From Molossus alvarezi (taxonomy: Eukaryota; Chordata; Mammalia; Chiroptera; Molossidae): a stretch of DNA of 64,000 nucleotides. Position numbers and translations under genes: made by a program. The stretch lies in contig CM073887.1 in NCBI GenBank assembly GCA_037176705.1, positions 88,360,348 through 88,424,347 of the forward strand, read 5' to 3'. How positions within the stretch are numbered: position 1 is the stretch's first letter; each line of letters opens with the position of its first letter. The notes under the pieces are model-generated. The model saw only the letters and a program-made list of their open reading frames with translations. It ran no database searches and had not been told where the DNA came from. This document shows, in pieces, positions 1 to 10,605 of the stretch.

Positions 1-702
1 TGCTTCAACTAGAGAAAGGCCTGATGCACGGCCCCCTTCAGGGCAGCCTCCTTGAGTGGTGGGCTCACAGCCTACTCGTGCATCAGGAGCAGAGAGAAAG
101 GAGAGTTGAGGTTAGGGGGAGAACAGAACTGCCACCAGACCGCAATCTTCCTCCTTTGTTGTCACTGGGCCAGTTGTATTTGCCTCGTAAATTCTGTAGC
201 CCCACAAAGCTCCCCCAATTTCTGCAGCTAGAATATGAAGTAGACAGGACTTCCAGGAAGGATGTTACCTCAGAAACAGAGAAAAGGTTTGACTTTCAAA
301 AGCCTAGACTCTTAAGGATTCAGGACACAAGGAATGATTTGGGGCCAAGCTTCTTGCCCCACTCAGTAAGGTTCTTTGGACTGGTGAGAGAGACTGTTTG
401 GGGTAGGGACAGCCAAGGAGAGAGTGAAGATGCCTGGGAAAATGGGAGCAAAAGTCCTGTCTCTTCCTTTGGTTTGGCCAAAAAGATTTAAGGGATCTCA
501 GTGCAGGAGGATCCTCCCTTGTCTAGTTTAACTACAGGTCTTCCAAAACTAGTAGAGAGGAAAAAATGATTAAAAAAAAAAACTAATCTAAAAAGCAAAC
601 AAAAAAATAAAACTGGTAGTGAAAAATGGAAGTCACTGTGTAAAATGATAACTTTATTAAAAATGTAATGGTAATATTACATTCAAATTAAAAACAACTG
701 AA
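1..702. other. Unassigned intergenic DNA
   Basis: No gene or repeat that I recognise. An open frame on the plus strand covers 24-491 but has no family features and no splice context. Confidence 0.4.
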
Positions 703-860
703 GCCCTGGCCAGGTAGCCCAGTTGGTTAGAGCATTATCCTGACAGGTCAAGGTTGTGGGTTTGATCCCCCTCAGGGCACACAAAAGATTCAATCAATGA
801 ATGCATAAATGAGTGGTACAACAAGTTGATCTCTCTCAATTCAATAAAAAATTTTTTTTA
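703..860 (+). repeat. Older tRNA-derived SINE
   Basis: Begins GCCCTGGCCAGGTAGCCCAG with A-box and B-box like sequence (GGTTTGATCCCC), then a CAATGAATGCATAAATGAGT body and an A/T-rich tail. It differs from the Ves copies elsewhere in the window and looks older. Confidence 0.6.
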
Positions 861-997
861 ATTTTGAAAATAAAAGACTGGAGAAAGAAATACCATGCAA
901 GCAATAACCAAAACAAAGTGAAGGAAGACAAAACAGACTTTAAGGCTAACATCCTTTCAGAAAGAAAATGATTTCTTTTTTTAAAAATGGATTCTTA

Positions 998-1228
998 GCC
1001 CTGGCCGGTTTGGCTCAGCGGTTAGAGCGTTGGCCTGAGGTCCAGAGAGACCCAGGTTCAGTTCCCGCTAAGGGCATGTACCTCAGTTGCAGTTTGTCCC
1101 CAGCCCTGGTTGGGTTGTGCAGGTGGCGACCACTAGATGTGTCCCTTTCATGTCGATGTTTCTCTCTCTCTCTCTCCCTCCCCACTCTATCTGAACAAAA
1201 AGTGGAAAAATGTCCTTGGGTGAGGATA
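998..1228 (+). repeat. Ves SINE, class I
   Basis: tRNA-derived head (GGCTCAGCGGTTAGAGC, B box GGTTCAGTTCC), a CT-rich middle, and a tail ending TGTCCTTGGGTGAGGATAAA. Direct repeats AAAAATGGATTCTTAG flank it at 983-998 and 1228-1243. Confidence 0.9.
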
Positions 1229-1243
1229 AAAATGGATTCTTAG

Positions 1244-1432
1244 AGCGAGAAAGGGAAAGAGAGAGACATTGATTTGTTGTTCCACTTATTCATGGATTCA
1301 TTGATTGTTTCTTTTTTTACTGACATTTTCTTTATTGGTTGATTCTTGTACATGCCCTGACTGGGATCAAACCCACAGCTTTGGTGTATGGGACAATGCC
1401 CTAACAAACTAAGTTAACCAGCCAGGACCAAG
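1244..1432 (-). repeat. Older tRNA-derived SINE, reverse
   Basis: On the minus strand it starts with CCTGGCTGGTTAACTTAG and contains GTGGGTTTGATCCCAGTCAG, a diverged tRNA-like head, then a body ending near GAGAGAGACATTGA. It follows the preceding SINE directly. Confidence 0.55.
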
Positions 1433-1686
1433 AAACAAAATGATTTTTAACGTTCATTGTTACTGTATAACAATGAATCATTCAATTCAAGAAGATAAGA
1501 TTTAAATATATTCAAAACCTCAAAATATACAATGGAAAATGGATAGAACTACAAAGATAATTAGACAAATTCAAAACATGATGAAAGATTTTCATATAGT
1601 ACTCTGTGACTGAGAGAATAACACACCAAAAATTTATTAAGGATACAAAGATTTGAACAACACAGTAAAAAAATTTGACCAGATGA

Positions 1687-1933
1687 ATTTTTTTATCCTC
1701 ATCCGAGGACATTTTTCCATTTTTTGTTCAGATAGAGTGGGAGGGAAAGAGAGGAAGAGAGAGAGAGAAGGAGAAACATCGATGTGAAGGGACACATCGA
1801 GTGGCTGCCTCCCGCAAGACCCAACCAGGGTCGGGTACAAACTGCAACCGAGGTACATGCCCTTAGCGGGAACCAAACCCGGGTCTCTCTGGACCTCAGG
1901 CCGACGCTCTAACCATTGAGCAAACCAGCCAGG
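1687..1933 (-). repeat. Ves SINE, class I, reverse
   Basis: Starts with poly(T) and ATCCTCATCCGAGGACATTT, ends CAAACCAGCCAGG: the reverse of the class I consensus seen at 998 and 62529. It abuts a second reverse SINE with no unique sequence between. Confidence 0.85.
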
Positions 1934-2201
1934 TTTGTTTGTTTGTTTGTTTGTTTTTTTGGTTAATCCTCATCCAGGATTATTTTTTCATTGATTTTTT
2001 GATAGAGTGGAAAGGAGGGATAGAGAGAGAGAGAGAAACATTGATGTGAGAGAGACACATTGATTGGTTGCCCTCCACGACCCTGACTGGGGTTGGGGAT
2101 CGAGCCAGCAACTCAGGTATGTGCCCTTGACTGGGAATCAAACCCATGACCCTTTGATCTATGGGCCAATGTTTTAACTGCTAAGCCAAACCAGTCAGGG
2201 T
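1934..2201 (-). repeat. Ves-related SINE, reverse
   Basis: A (GTTT)n tail, AATCCTCATCCAGGATTATT, the GAGA-rich middle and the tRNA-like head ending AAACCAGTCAGGG. It is more diverged than its neighbour at 1687. Confidence 0.8.
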
Positions 2202-2359
2202 CAAATGAAAATTTTGATAAATACATTTCGCATAAAATGCTGTGTCCAGTAACTAAAAATGACAAATTCTCTTCAAATATACATAGAACATTTATAAAAA
2301 TTGACCATATACTAGACCATAAGTAAGTCTTAACAAATTTCAAAGATGACACCATCTAG

Positions 2360-2950
2360 ATGTACACTGTCTAATATGGTAGGTATTAGGCACATGCTAA
2401 ACATGTAAAATTATGCTAGTTCTATTAAGATGAGTTGTATATGTAAAATATACACTGTATTTTGAAGACATAATATGAAAATATTAAAACAATGTAAAAT
2501 ATAGCGTTAATACATTTTATATTGATTACATGTTGAAATGATACTATTTTATTTTATTTTTATCCTCACCCGAGGACATTTTTCAATATTTTGTTCAGAT
2601 AGAGTGGGAGGGGGAGAGAGAGAGAAACATCGATGTGAAAGGGACACATCGAGTGATTGCCACCCACACGACCCAACCAGGGCTGGGGACAAATTGCACC
2701 CGAGGTACGTGCCCTTAGCGGGAACCAAACCTGGGTCTCTCTATACCACAGGCCAACACTCTAACCGCTGAGCCAAACCGGCCAGGGTGAAATGACACTA
2801 TTTTAAATATGTAAGGTTAAATAAAAATAAAACCCATTATTAACATTAATTTCCACCTGCTTCTTTTTATTTATTTTTTAATGTAGCTACCAGAAAATTT
2901 TAAATTACATATGTGGCTTGCAATTATATTTCTATTGAATAGCACTGATA
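2360..2950. mobile_element. Ancient DNA-transposon remnant, probably hAT-like
   Basis: Left end ACACTGTCTAATATGGTAGG and right end TTTCTATTGAATAGCACTG resemble imperfect inverted termini, and the interior resembles an old mammalian non-autonomous element with 'GCCACATATG' ends. It is split by the SINE at 2551-2787. Family is not assigned. Confidence 0.4.
2551..2787 (-). repeat. Ves SINE, class I, reverse
   Basis: TTATCCTCACCCGAGGACAT tail and a tRNA-like head ending AACCGGCCAGGG. Flanking repeats TGAAATGATACTATTTTA (2533-2550) and TGAAATGACACTATTTTA (2788-2805) differ at one base. Confidence 0.9.
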
Positions 2951-3179
2951 GAGAGAGAGCACATTCTCTGACCACAATACAATTAGGAAGAAATTAGTAG
3001 CCAAAAGAAAAAAAAAGAAAACTAGAAATCCATAAATATTTAGATAGTAAGAAACATACTTAAAAAATAATTCATATGTCAAAGAATGCAAAATGGAAAT
3101 GAGAAAATATTTGAACTGAATAACAAAATGTAACATCAACATTTGTGAGATGTTAATATAGTACATAGGGTAAAGTTTG

Positions 3180-3420
3180 GAGCAAGGGTTGGCAAAATCC
3201 AGCCCACAAGCCAAGTCCAACACATAGCCTAATTTTGTAAATAAAGTTTTATTGGAACATAGTCACACTTCCATGTGTTATTTATCACCAATTTCTTTTT
3301 TTTTTTTTGCTACCATGGCAGAACTGAGCAGTTCTGAGAGATATCTGCCAAGCCAAATATATTTACTATCTGGATTTTACAGAAAAAAAAATGTGTTAGA
3401 GCCTTATGTACATATATTAG
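3180..3420 (+). mobile_element. Ancient DNA-transposon-like repeat
   Basis: Contains TTTGTAAATAAAGTTTTATT followed by ATGGCAGAACTGAGCAGTT and ATTTACTATCTGGATTTTAC, a common old mammalian repeat whose exact family I do not assign with confidence. Confidence 0.4.
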
Positions 3421-3900
3421 ACAAGAACAAGAGTGAAAAAGAACAAGTTATGCATCAATGGCTAGAAGTTTGACAAAGAATAGCTAAGTAAACCCAAAGA
3501 AAATGTATGAAAGGAAATAACATAGAGCAAACAGTAATAAAATAGAAAATGAATATACAGTAGAAGGATCGACAAGGCTTAAAGTTGATTTTTTGAAAAA
3601 ATTAAAACAATTAACAAACCTCTATAAAATAATAAAGAAGAATTAACCTATATCAGAACCGCCGCTACTGGTACTGCAGACATTAAAAAGATAAGAGTAT
3701 ATTTTGAAAAGCTATATGCTAAAAACTTTAGGAAAAAAATAAAAAATTAGTGTAAAATTATAACCTCAAAATTGAATCAAAGAGAAACAGAAAACATGAA
3801 TAATACTATAACCAATAAAATAATGGCTTCAGTAAGAAAACTCTGACCCCAAACGGCTTCAGCAGCAAATTCTACTAAACATTTAAAAAAGACATAGTTC

Positions 3901-4060
3901 CGCCCTGGCTGGTTTGGTTCAGCAGTTAGAGTGTTGGCCTGCGGTCCAGAGAGACCCGGGTTCAGTTCTGGCTAAGAGCACGTACCTGGGTTGCAGTTTG
4001 TCCCCGGCCCTGTTTGGGTTGTGTGGGTGGTAGCCACTCGTTCTGTATCTTTCATGTCGA

Positions 4061-4110
<50 letters not shown>

Positions 4111-4188
4111 TCACTCTCCCCCCTACTCTGTCTGAACAAAAAATGGGAAAATGTCCTCGGGTGAGGATAAAAAAAAATGAAATAAAAT
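3901..4188 (+). repeat. Ves SINE, class I, first of a twin insertion
   Basis: Class I head GCCCTGGCTGGTTTGGTTCA and tail GTCCTCGGGTGAGGATAAA. It is flanked by AAAAAAGACATAGTTC at 3885-3900 and 4189-4204. The middle has an expanded (CT)n of about 44 bases (4064-4107). Confidence 0.92.
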
Positions 4189-4204
4189 AAAAAAGACATA
4201 GTTC

Positions 4205-4401
4205 TGCCCAGCTGGTGTGGCTCAGTGGCTTGAGCATTGTCCCATGGACTGAGAGGTGCTGGTTCAATTCTGGTTTTGGGCTCAATATCCAGTAGGGGGT
4301 GTGCAGGAGTGAGCCTATCGATGTATCTGTCTCATATGGATGTTTCCATCTCTCTTTCCCTTCCTCTCTCTCTAAAAAATAAATAAATAAAAACATATTT
4401 T
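4205..4401 (+). repeat. Ves SINE, class II, second of a twin insertion
   Basis: Class II head GCCCAGCTGGTGTGGCTCAG, a shorter body with AGTAGGGGGTGTGCAGGAGT and an (AAAT)n tail. It is flanked by the same direct repeat, AAAAAAGACATAGTTC, at 4189-4204 and 4402-4417. Confidence 0.92.
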
Positions 4402-5649
4402 AAAAAAGACATAGTTCCAATCTTATATAAATGCTTCTAGAAAATATAAAATGAGAAAACTAGACAGACACTGTGAGAAGACAATACCATAGTCATTCTC
4501 ACTAGAGTGATCACATACTTTATCACCCAAACCATGTCACCTTTGAGGTTTAGAGTACATGCTGTAAACAATGATGTGAAAATGACAAGAATAAACTGGG
4601 GTTGTATCAAGCAAATCAGGGCCTATGTCCCCCTAACGCTCCTTTATAAACAAGATATAAAAATCTTTTTTAAAAATTAAGATATACAAAGTAGTAATAC
4701 AGAAAATAAAAATAATATATGATGATCATGTTGGATTTACCTGGAATACAGATTATTTTAACATTAGAAAATAAATGAATGCGATTCACCATATTTACTG
4801 ATTAAAAAAGCAGACACACATGATCATCTCAATATATGTGGAAAAATATTTTTGATAAAATCAACATCTGTTTATGATAAAAATGTTGGGCAAACCTAGG
4901 AATAGAAAGGAACTTTCTTAATCTGATAAAGAATATCTGTGATATATTTAGAGGAAACATCACTCTTAATGGTAAAATGATGAGATCTTTTCCTTTGAGA
5001 TCTGTAACAAGACAAGTAAAAGCAAATCGTCAACATTCACAGATGATGCACTCGTATATGAATAAAATCCAAAATGATCTGTAGATAAAGTTTTAATACT
5101 GATTAAAGAGTTTATAAATTTGCTGGATACAAAATCAATCTCTAAAAATCAGTTATATTCTCTGTACGAAAAAGATCTTTACTAATATGAAATTTAAAAA
5201 ATATATATAATTTTTACCAAGTATCTAGGAATAAATCTAACAAAAGATGTATAAGTTTTTTTTTTAACTTATCTTTATTAGTGAATGTATTACAGATGTT
5301 CCTCTTTTTTTCCCTATTGACCCCCTCCTCCCCACTCCCCCTCCGCCTTTCTCCACACTGTTGTCTGTGTCCATTGGTTATGCTATATGCACATAAATTT
5401 TTTTGGTTTATTTCTTCCCTCCCTTCCCTTTGAGGTTTGTCAGTCCAACAACCAATCTGTGCTTCTTAATCCCTTCACCTTTTTCACCCATTCCCCCATC
5501 CCCTTCCCATCTGGCAACTAACAAAATGTTCTCTGCATCTATGAGAATGTTTCTGTTCTGCTTGTTCATTTTGTTTATAGATTCAATTGTTGATAGATAT
5601 GTATTTATTGCCATTTTGTTTGTTCATATTTTTTATCTTCTTTTTCTTC

Positions 5650-6513
5650 AAGAAGACCCTTCAACATTTCATGTAATACCGGTTTGGTGGGGATGAACTC
5701 TTTTAGCTTTTTCTTTTCTCGGAAACTATATGGCCATTGATTCTAAATGATAGCTTTGCAGGATAGAGTAATCTTGGTTGTAGGTTCTTGCTTTTCATCA
5801 TTCTGAATATTTCTTGCCACTCCCTTCTGGCCTGCAAAGTTTATTTTGAGAAATCAGCTGACAGTCTTATGGGAACTCCCTTGTAGGTCACTAACTGCTT
5901 TTCTCCTGCTGCTTTAAGATTCTCTCTTTATCTTGAACATTTTGCATTTTGATGATGGTGTGGGCCTTTTGGGGTTCATCTTGTTTGGGACTCTGTGCTT
6001 CCTAGACTTGTATGTCTGTTTTTTTCCACCAAGTTAGGGAAGTTTCCTGTCATTATTGTTTCAAATAGGTTTTCATTTTTTTGTTCTCTCTCTTTTCCTT
6101 CTGGCACCCCCAAGATGCAAATGTTGGCACGTTTGAAGTTGTCCAGAGGCTCCTTACATTATCCTCATTTTTTTTGGATTCTTTTTTCTTTCTGCTGTTC
6201 TGATTGAGTGTTTTTTTGCTTTCTTATATTTTAAATTGATGGTTTACTTTTTGGCTTTACCTACTGTACTACTGAATCTGTGTAAATTATTCTTTATTTA
6301 AGTTAGTGCCTCCTTCATTTCTGACTGGTGCTTTTTTATGCTTTTGAGGTCCTCACTAAGTTCACTGAAGTTCTTACTAAGTTCATTGAGCATCCTTATA
6401 AGCAGTGTTTTGAACTCAGTATCTGTTAGATTGCTTATCTCCATTTTGTTTAGTTCATTTCCTGGAGTTTTGTTCTGTTCTCTAATTTGAGTCATGTTTC
6501 TTTGTCTCCTCAT
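5650..6513 (-). pseudogene. ORF1 remnant of the reverse HAL1-like element
   Basis: Homologous to the intact ORF1 at 9301-10242. The N-terminus is readable at 6513-6298 (MRRQRNMTQIREQNKTPGNE). Later parts are in several frames with stops, so it is not functional. Confidence 0.75.
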
Positions 6514-6693
6514 TTTGGCTGCCTCCCTGTGTTTGCTTCCATGTATTAGGTAGAGTTGCTATGTCTCTTGGGCTTCCTAGGGTGGCCTATTATAGTAAGT
6601 GTCCTGTAACACAGTCTCTCTGGTCTCCCATATGTGCCCCTTGACGTGCACCCCTAGTGTGGACTGTACACTCTTTGGTTATAATTGAGTCTT

Positions 6694-6969
6694 TTTTTTA
6701 ATCCCCATTTTATTTATTTATTTATTTCTATTATTTTTTAATCCTTATCTGAGAACATTTTTTCATTTTTTGTTCAGATAGAGCAGGAGGGGGAGAGAGA
6801 GAGAGAAACATCAATGTGAAAGGGACAGATCGAGTGGTTGCCTCCCACACAACCCAACCAGGGCCGGGGACAAACTGCAACCAAGGTACATGCCCTTAGC
6901 GGGAACCGAACTGGGGCCTCTCTGGACCGGAAGCCGATGCTCTAGCCACTGAGCCAAACTGACCAGGGC
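6694..6969 (-). repeat. Ves SINE, class I, reverse, inside HAL1 5'UTR
   Basis: Poly(T)/(ATTT)n tail, TTATCTGAGAACATTTTTTC and tRNA-like head ending ACTGACCAGGGC. Flanks TATAATTGAGTCTT (6680-6693) and TATAACTGAGTCTT (6970-6983) are target duplications with one difference. Confidence 0.88.
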
Positions 6970-8419
6970 TATAACTGAGTCTTGATTGCTGTTGGCACAT
7001 CAATGAGAGGGTTTTACTCAGACTGATCAGCTGCAAAGACTGGCTGTGCCCACTACCCACCGACCTCTGACTACCTTGGAGGATCTACGGTGTAGGGGCC
7101 CATCACACAGAGCAAGACTTATTTCAGCAGGGCTCTGGAACCCACTGAGTCCATCCCTTGACTGTGTCACTTGTGGAGATGATTGGGTGGTGGTGTTTTG
7201 ATGAGATCTGAAGCTGGCCCCTGGGTGTGCTGGCTCCGGGGCAAGGTCAGCCATTGCCTGTATTGTACCTGGGTCCACCAGGCATAAGTTGCAAAGCAGG
7301 CTGCAGATGGCTGCTTCTTGTGCTTGGCTTGGAGTTGCCCAGGCAAAGCCAAGTTGTGAACCAAGTCTGGCTGCTTCTAATGCCAGGCCTGGGGTCACTT
7401 AATGAGAGGCATGGGGCTCACTGAGACCAGATGCTGCTTGTTTTAGAGAATTTAGAAAAATCTGAAGCAGGATCCAAGATAGGCCATTCTTGGGAACAGC
7501 TTGGGTGGGCCTGAAAGTTGGGTGGGGCAGGGCCTCAGGGAAACACCAGGGTGGGGCAAACAGTGTGAGCCAGGTTGCTGGAGTCCCAGATATGGCTGCC
7601 GGACCTGTGGGGGAAGGGCTCACCAAAGGAACAACAGCCTCAGCCAGCATGTTTGTCCAGGAGAAAGCTGCCTCACCAGCTCTCGCCCCAGTGCCAAACA
7701 ACTCAGTTCTTCCCTGTATGTTTCTGGTGCCCCTCAAGCTGCCTCCCCCATGCTGGAGCTCAGAGGGAGCAAGTCTGAGTAAGTAAGTGCCACAGGCCCT
7801 TTAAGAGAAACTGCCTGGGGCTCCAGCAGCTGCCTCAGTTCCCGCTGGTTTTTAAAACCAGAAGTTATGGGGACTTCTCTTCCTGGCACTGGAACCCTGA
7901 GCTGACGGCCTGGTGTGGGACTGGGACGCGTCACTCCTCAGGGAGGACCTTCCCAGCCAAGGTGTCCCTCCTGATATTTATCTGCCACACGTGGGTGTGG
8001 GACCTGTCTGCGCCTCCGCCCCTCCTACCAGTCTCCATGTGGCTGCTTCTTTAATTCCATAGTTGTAGGACTTCCATTCAGCTTGATTTCAGGTGGTTTT
8101 GAATGACGGTTGTTCTGTAGTTGTAATTTTGATGTGGTTGTGGGAGGAGGCAATACTGCAGTTACCTACACCACCATCTTGACAGGAAGTCAAGATGTAT
8201 AAGTTTTATACTGAGAAAATTTTAAATTTTATTAGAGACATTGAAGAAATAAATAATTTACTAAATGTATGGATTAAAAGGATAGCATTTTACTTAAAAA
8301 TTTTTTTTATAGAATCAATGCAATTCCAAAGTCTCAGAATTTGGGGGGTTGGAGATGGGGTGGGAGAGATTGACAATCAAATATAAAATTGAAGTGGTTG
8401 AAGAATAAATAGCCAAGAC

Positions 8420-10605
8420 TTCTGGTCAAGATGGCGGGTAGGTAAACGCGGTATCGCGTCCTCCCACAACCACATCAAAGTTACAACTAAACTACAGAAC
8501 AACCATCATTCAAAACTGCCTGAAATCAAGCTGAATGGAAGTCCTACAACTACGGAATTAAAGCAGCAGCCACATCGAGGGGCGGAGACGCAAGGGGCGG
8601 CGGCTGCGGTGGCTGCGATGGGCTGGTCCCACAGCCATGTGTGGGGGATAAAAATCAGGAGGCTCCTGCAGCTGTTCCTGAGGACTGAGGGGTCCCTGTC
8701 CCACACCAGGTGCCCCGCTCAGGGTTCCAGTGCCGGGAAGAGAAGTCCCCATAACTTCTGGCTGGAAAAACCAGCGGAAACTGAGGCTGAGGGAAGCTGA
8801 AGTGGCTGGAGCCCCAGGCAGCTCCCTAAAGGGCCCGCGCACGGACTTATCGGACTCTCTCCCTCTAAGCTTGGAGGGGAGGCAGCTCCATGGGCGCCAG
8901 AGACATACAGGGAAGAACTGAGCTGTTTGGCACTGGAGCGAGGGCTGGAGAGGGGGTTTTCTTCGGGACAGACGTGCTGTCAGAGGCCTTTGTTCCTTTG
9001 GTGAGCCCTTCCCTGGGCGGCAGACAGTCGTCATATCTGGGACTCCAGCAACCTGGCTCATACTGGCAGCCCCGCCCTGTTGACTCCCTGAGGCCACGCC
9101 CCACCCCATCCAACTTTCAAGCCCTCCCAACTTTCAAGCCCACCCAAGCTGTTGCCACTTGCGTAACCATAGGATTGGCCTGCCTTGGATCCTGCTTCAG
9201 GTTTTTCCTAAATTCTTTCAAACAAGCAGCATCTGGTCTCAGCGAGCCCCATACCTCTCATTAAGCAATACACTGAAACAAACACAGGGAGGCAGCCAAA
9301 ATGAGGAGACAAAGAAACAGGTCCCAAATGAAAAAACAGAACAAAACCCCAATAAAAGAACTAAGCGAAATGGAGATAAGCAACCTAACAGATACTGAGT
9401 TCAAAATACTGCTTATAAGGATGCTCAGTGAACTTAGTGAGAACCTCAGTGAACTTAGGGAGGGCCTCAAGAGCATAAAAAAGGATCAGTTAGAAATCAT
9501 GGATACACAGTTAGAATTGAAGGAGGCTTTAACTGAAATAAAGAATAATTTACACAGCTTCAATAATAGAGTACGTAAATCCAAGGAGCAAACCATCGAT
9601 TTGGAATATAAGGAAGCAAAAAATGCCCAATCAGAACAGCAAAAAGAAAAAGGAATCCAAAAAAATGAGGATAGTGTAAGGAGCCTCTGTGACAACTTCA
9701 AGCATGCCAACATTTGCATCTTGGGGGTGCCAGAAGGAGAAGAGCCAGAACAAGAAATCGAAAACCTGTTTGAAACAATAATGGCAGAAAACTTTCCTAA
9801 CTTGGTGAAGGAAACAGACATACAAGTCCAGGAAGCACAGAGAGTCCCAAACAAGATGAACCCCAAGAGGCACACACCAAGACACATCATCATCAAAATG
9901 CAAAAGGTTCAAGACAAAGAGACAATCTTAAAAGCAGCAAGAGAAAGGCAGCTAGTTACCTACAAGGGAGTTCCCATAAGGCTTTCAGCTGATTTCTCAA
10001 AAGAAACTTTGCAGGCCAGAAGGGAGTGGCAAGAAATATTCAGAGTGATGAAAACCAAGAACCTACAACCAAGATTACTCTATCCTGCAAAGCTGTCATT
10101 TAGAATCGATGGACATATAAAGAGTTTCCCAGGCAAGAAAAAGTTGAAGGAGTTCATCACCACCAAACCGTTATTATATGAAATGTTGAAGGGTCTTTTT
10201 GAAGAAAAAGATAAAATATATGAACAAACTAAATGGCAATGAATACATATCTATCGACAATGGAATCTACAAACAAAATGAACAGGTAGAACAGAAACAT
10301 TCTCATAGATACAGAGAACATTTTGTTTGTTGCCAGTTGGGAGGGGGGTTGGGGGAATGGGTGAAAAAGGTGAAGGGATTATGAAGCACAAATTCATTGC
10401 TAGACTGACAAACCTCAAAGGGAAAGGGGTTGGGGGGGTGGGTAGAAATAAACCAAAGAACTTATATGCATAACCAATGGACACAGACAATAGTGTGGGA
10501 AAAGGTGGGAGGGGGGCAGGAGTGGGGAGGAGGGGGTCAATGGGGGAAAAATGTGGAACATCTGTAATACATTTTACATCCAACAATAAAGATTAAAAAA
10601 AAAAA
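8420..10605 (+). mobile_element. HAL1-like (ORF2-less L1) element, forward
   Basis: Bounded by 19-bp perfect repeats AAGAATAAATAGCCAAGAC (8401-8419 and 10606-10624). It starts TTCTGGTCAAGATGGCGGG as L1 5' ends do. The 5'UTR is about 880 bases, then an open ORF1 (9301-10242), then a 3'UTR of about 360 bases with G-rich tracts (10335-10535), AATAAA and poly(A). No ORF2. Perfect target repeats and an open ORF1 indicate a fairly recent insertion. Confidence 0.85.
9301..10242 (+). CDS. HAL1/L1-type ORF1 protein, 313 aa, intact
   Basis: RNA-binding chaperone of an L1-type retrotransposon, uninterrupted from ATG to TGA. Residues about 15-120 are a heptad-rich coiled coil (leucine/glutamate/lysine-rich, LSELSENLSELREGLKSIKK). 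An RRM-like domain follows, with strand motifs NICILGVPEGEE (about 136-147) and RHIIIKMQKV (about 194-203). The C-terminal domain contains VTYKGVPIRLSADFS and LQARREWQEIF. Length is in the range of mammalian L1 ORF1p. It ends in the element's own 3'UTR with no ORF2 after it. Whether it is expressed cannot be seen; it is a transposon gene, not a host gene. Confidence 0.85.
   Translation: MRRQRNRSQMKKQNKTPIKELSEMEISNLTDTEFKILLIRMLSELSENLSELREGLKSIKKDQLEIMDTQLELKEALTEIKNNLHSFNNRVRKSKEQTIDLEYKEAKNAQSEQQKEKGIQKNEDSVRSLCDNFKHANICILGVPEGEEPEQEIENLFETIMAENFPNLVKETDIQVQEAQRVPNKMNPKRHTPRHIIIKMQKVQDKETILKAARERQLVTYKGVPIRLSADFSKETLQARREWQEIFRVMKTKNLQPRLLYPAKLSFRIDGHIKSFPGKKKLKEFITTKPLLYEMLKGLFEEKDKIYEQTKWQ

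Larger units (their letters stand above)
5260..8191 (-). mobile_element. HAL1-like (ORF2-less L1) element, reverse
   Basis: Complete element bounded by 16-bp perfect repeats AAGATGTATAAGTTTT (5244-5259 and 8192-8207). Read on the minus strand it has a long 5'UTR (8191 to about 6514), a decayed ORF1 (about 6513-5650) and a 3'UTR with a purine-rich tract, then poly(A). There is no endonuclease or reverse transcriptase region, so it must have moved with enzymes supplied by another L1. A class I SINE sits in its 5'UTR (6694-6969). Confidence 0.8.

Noticed and set aside
7027..7934. Several overlapping open frames of 60-120 codons
   Set aside because: They fall in the 5'UTR of the reverse HAL1-like element, in several frames on both strands.
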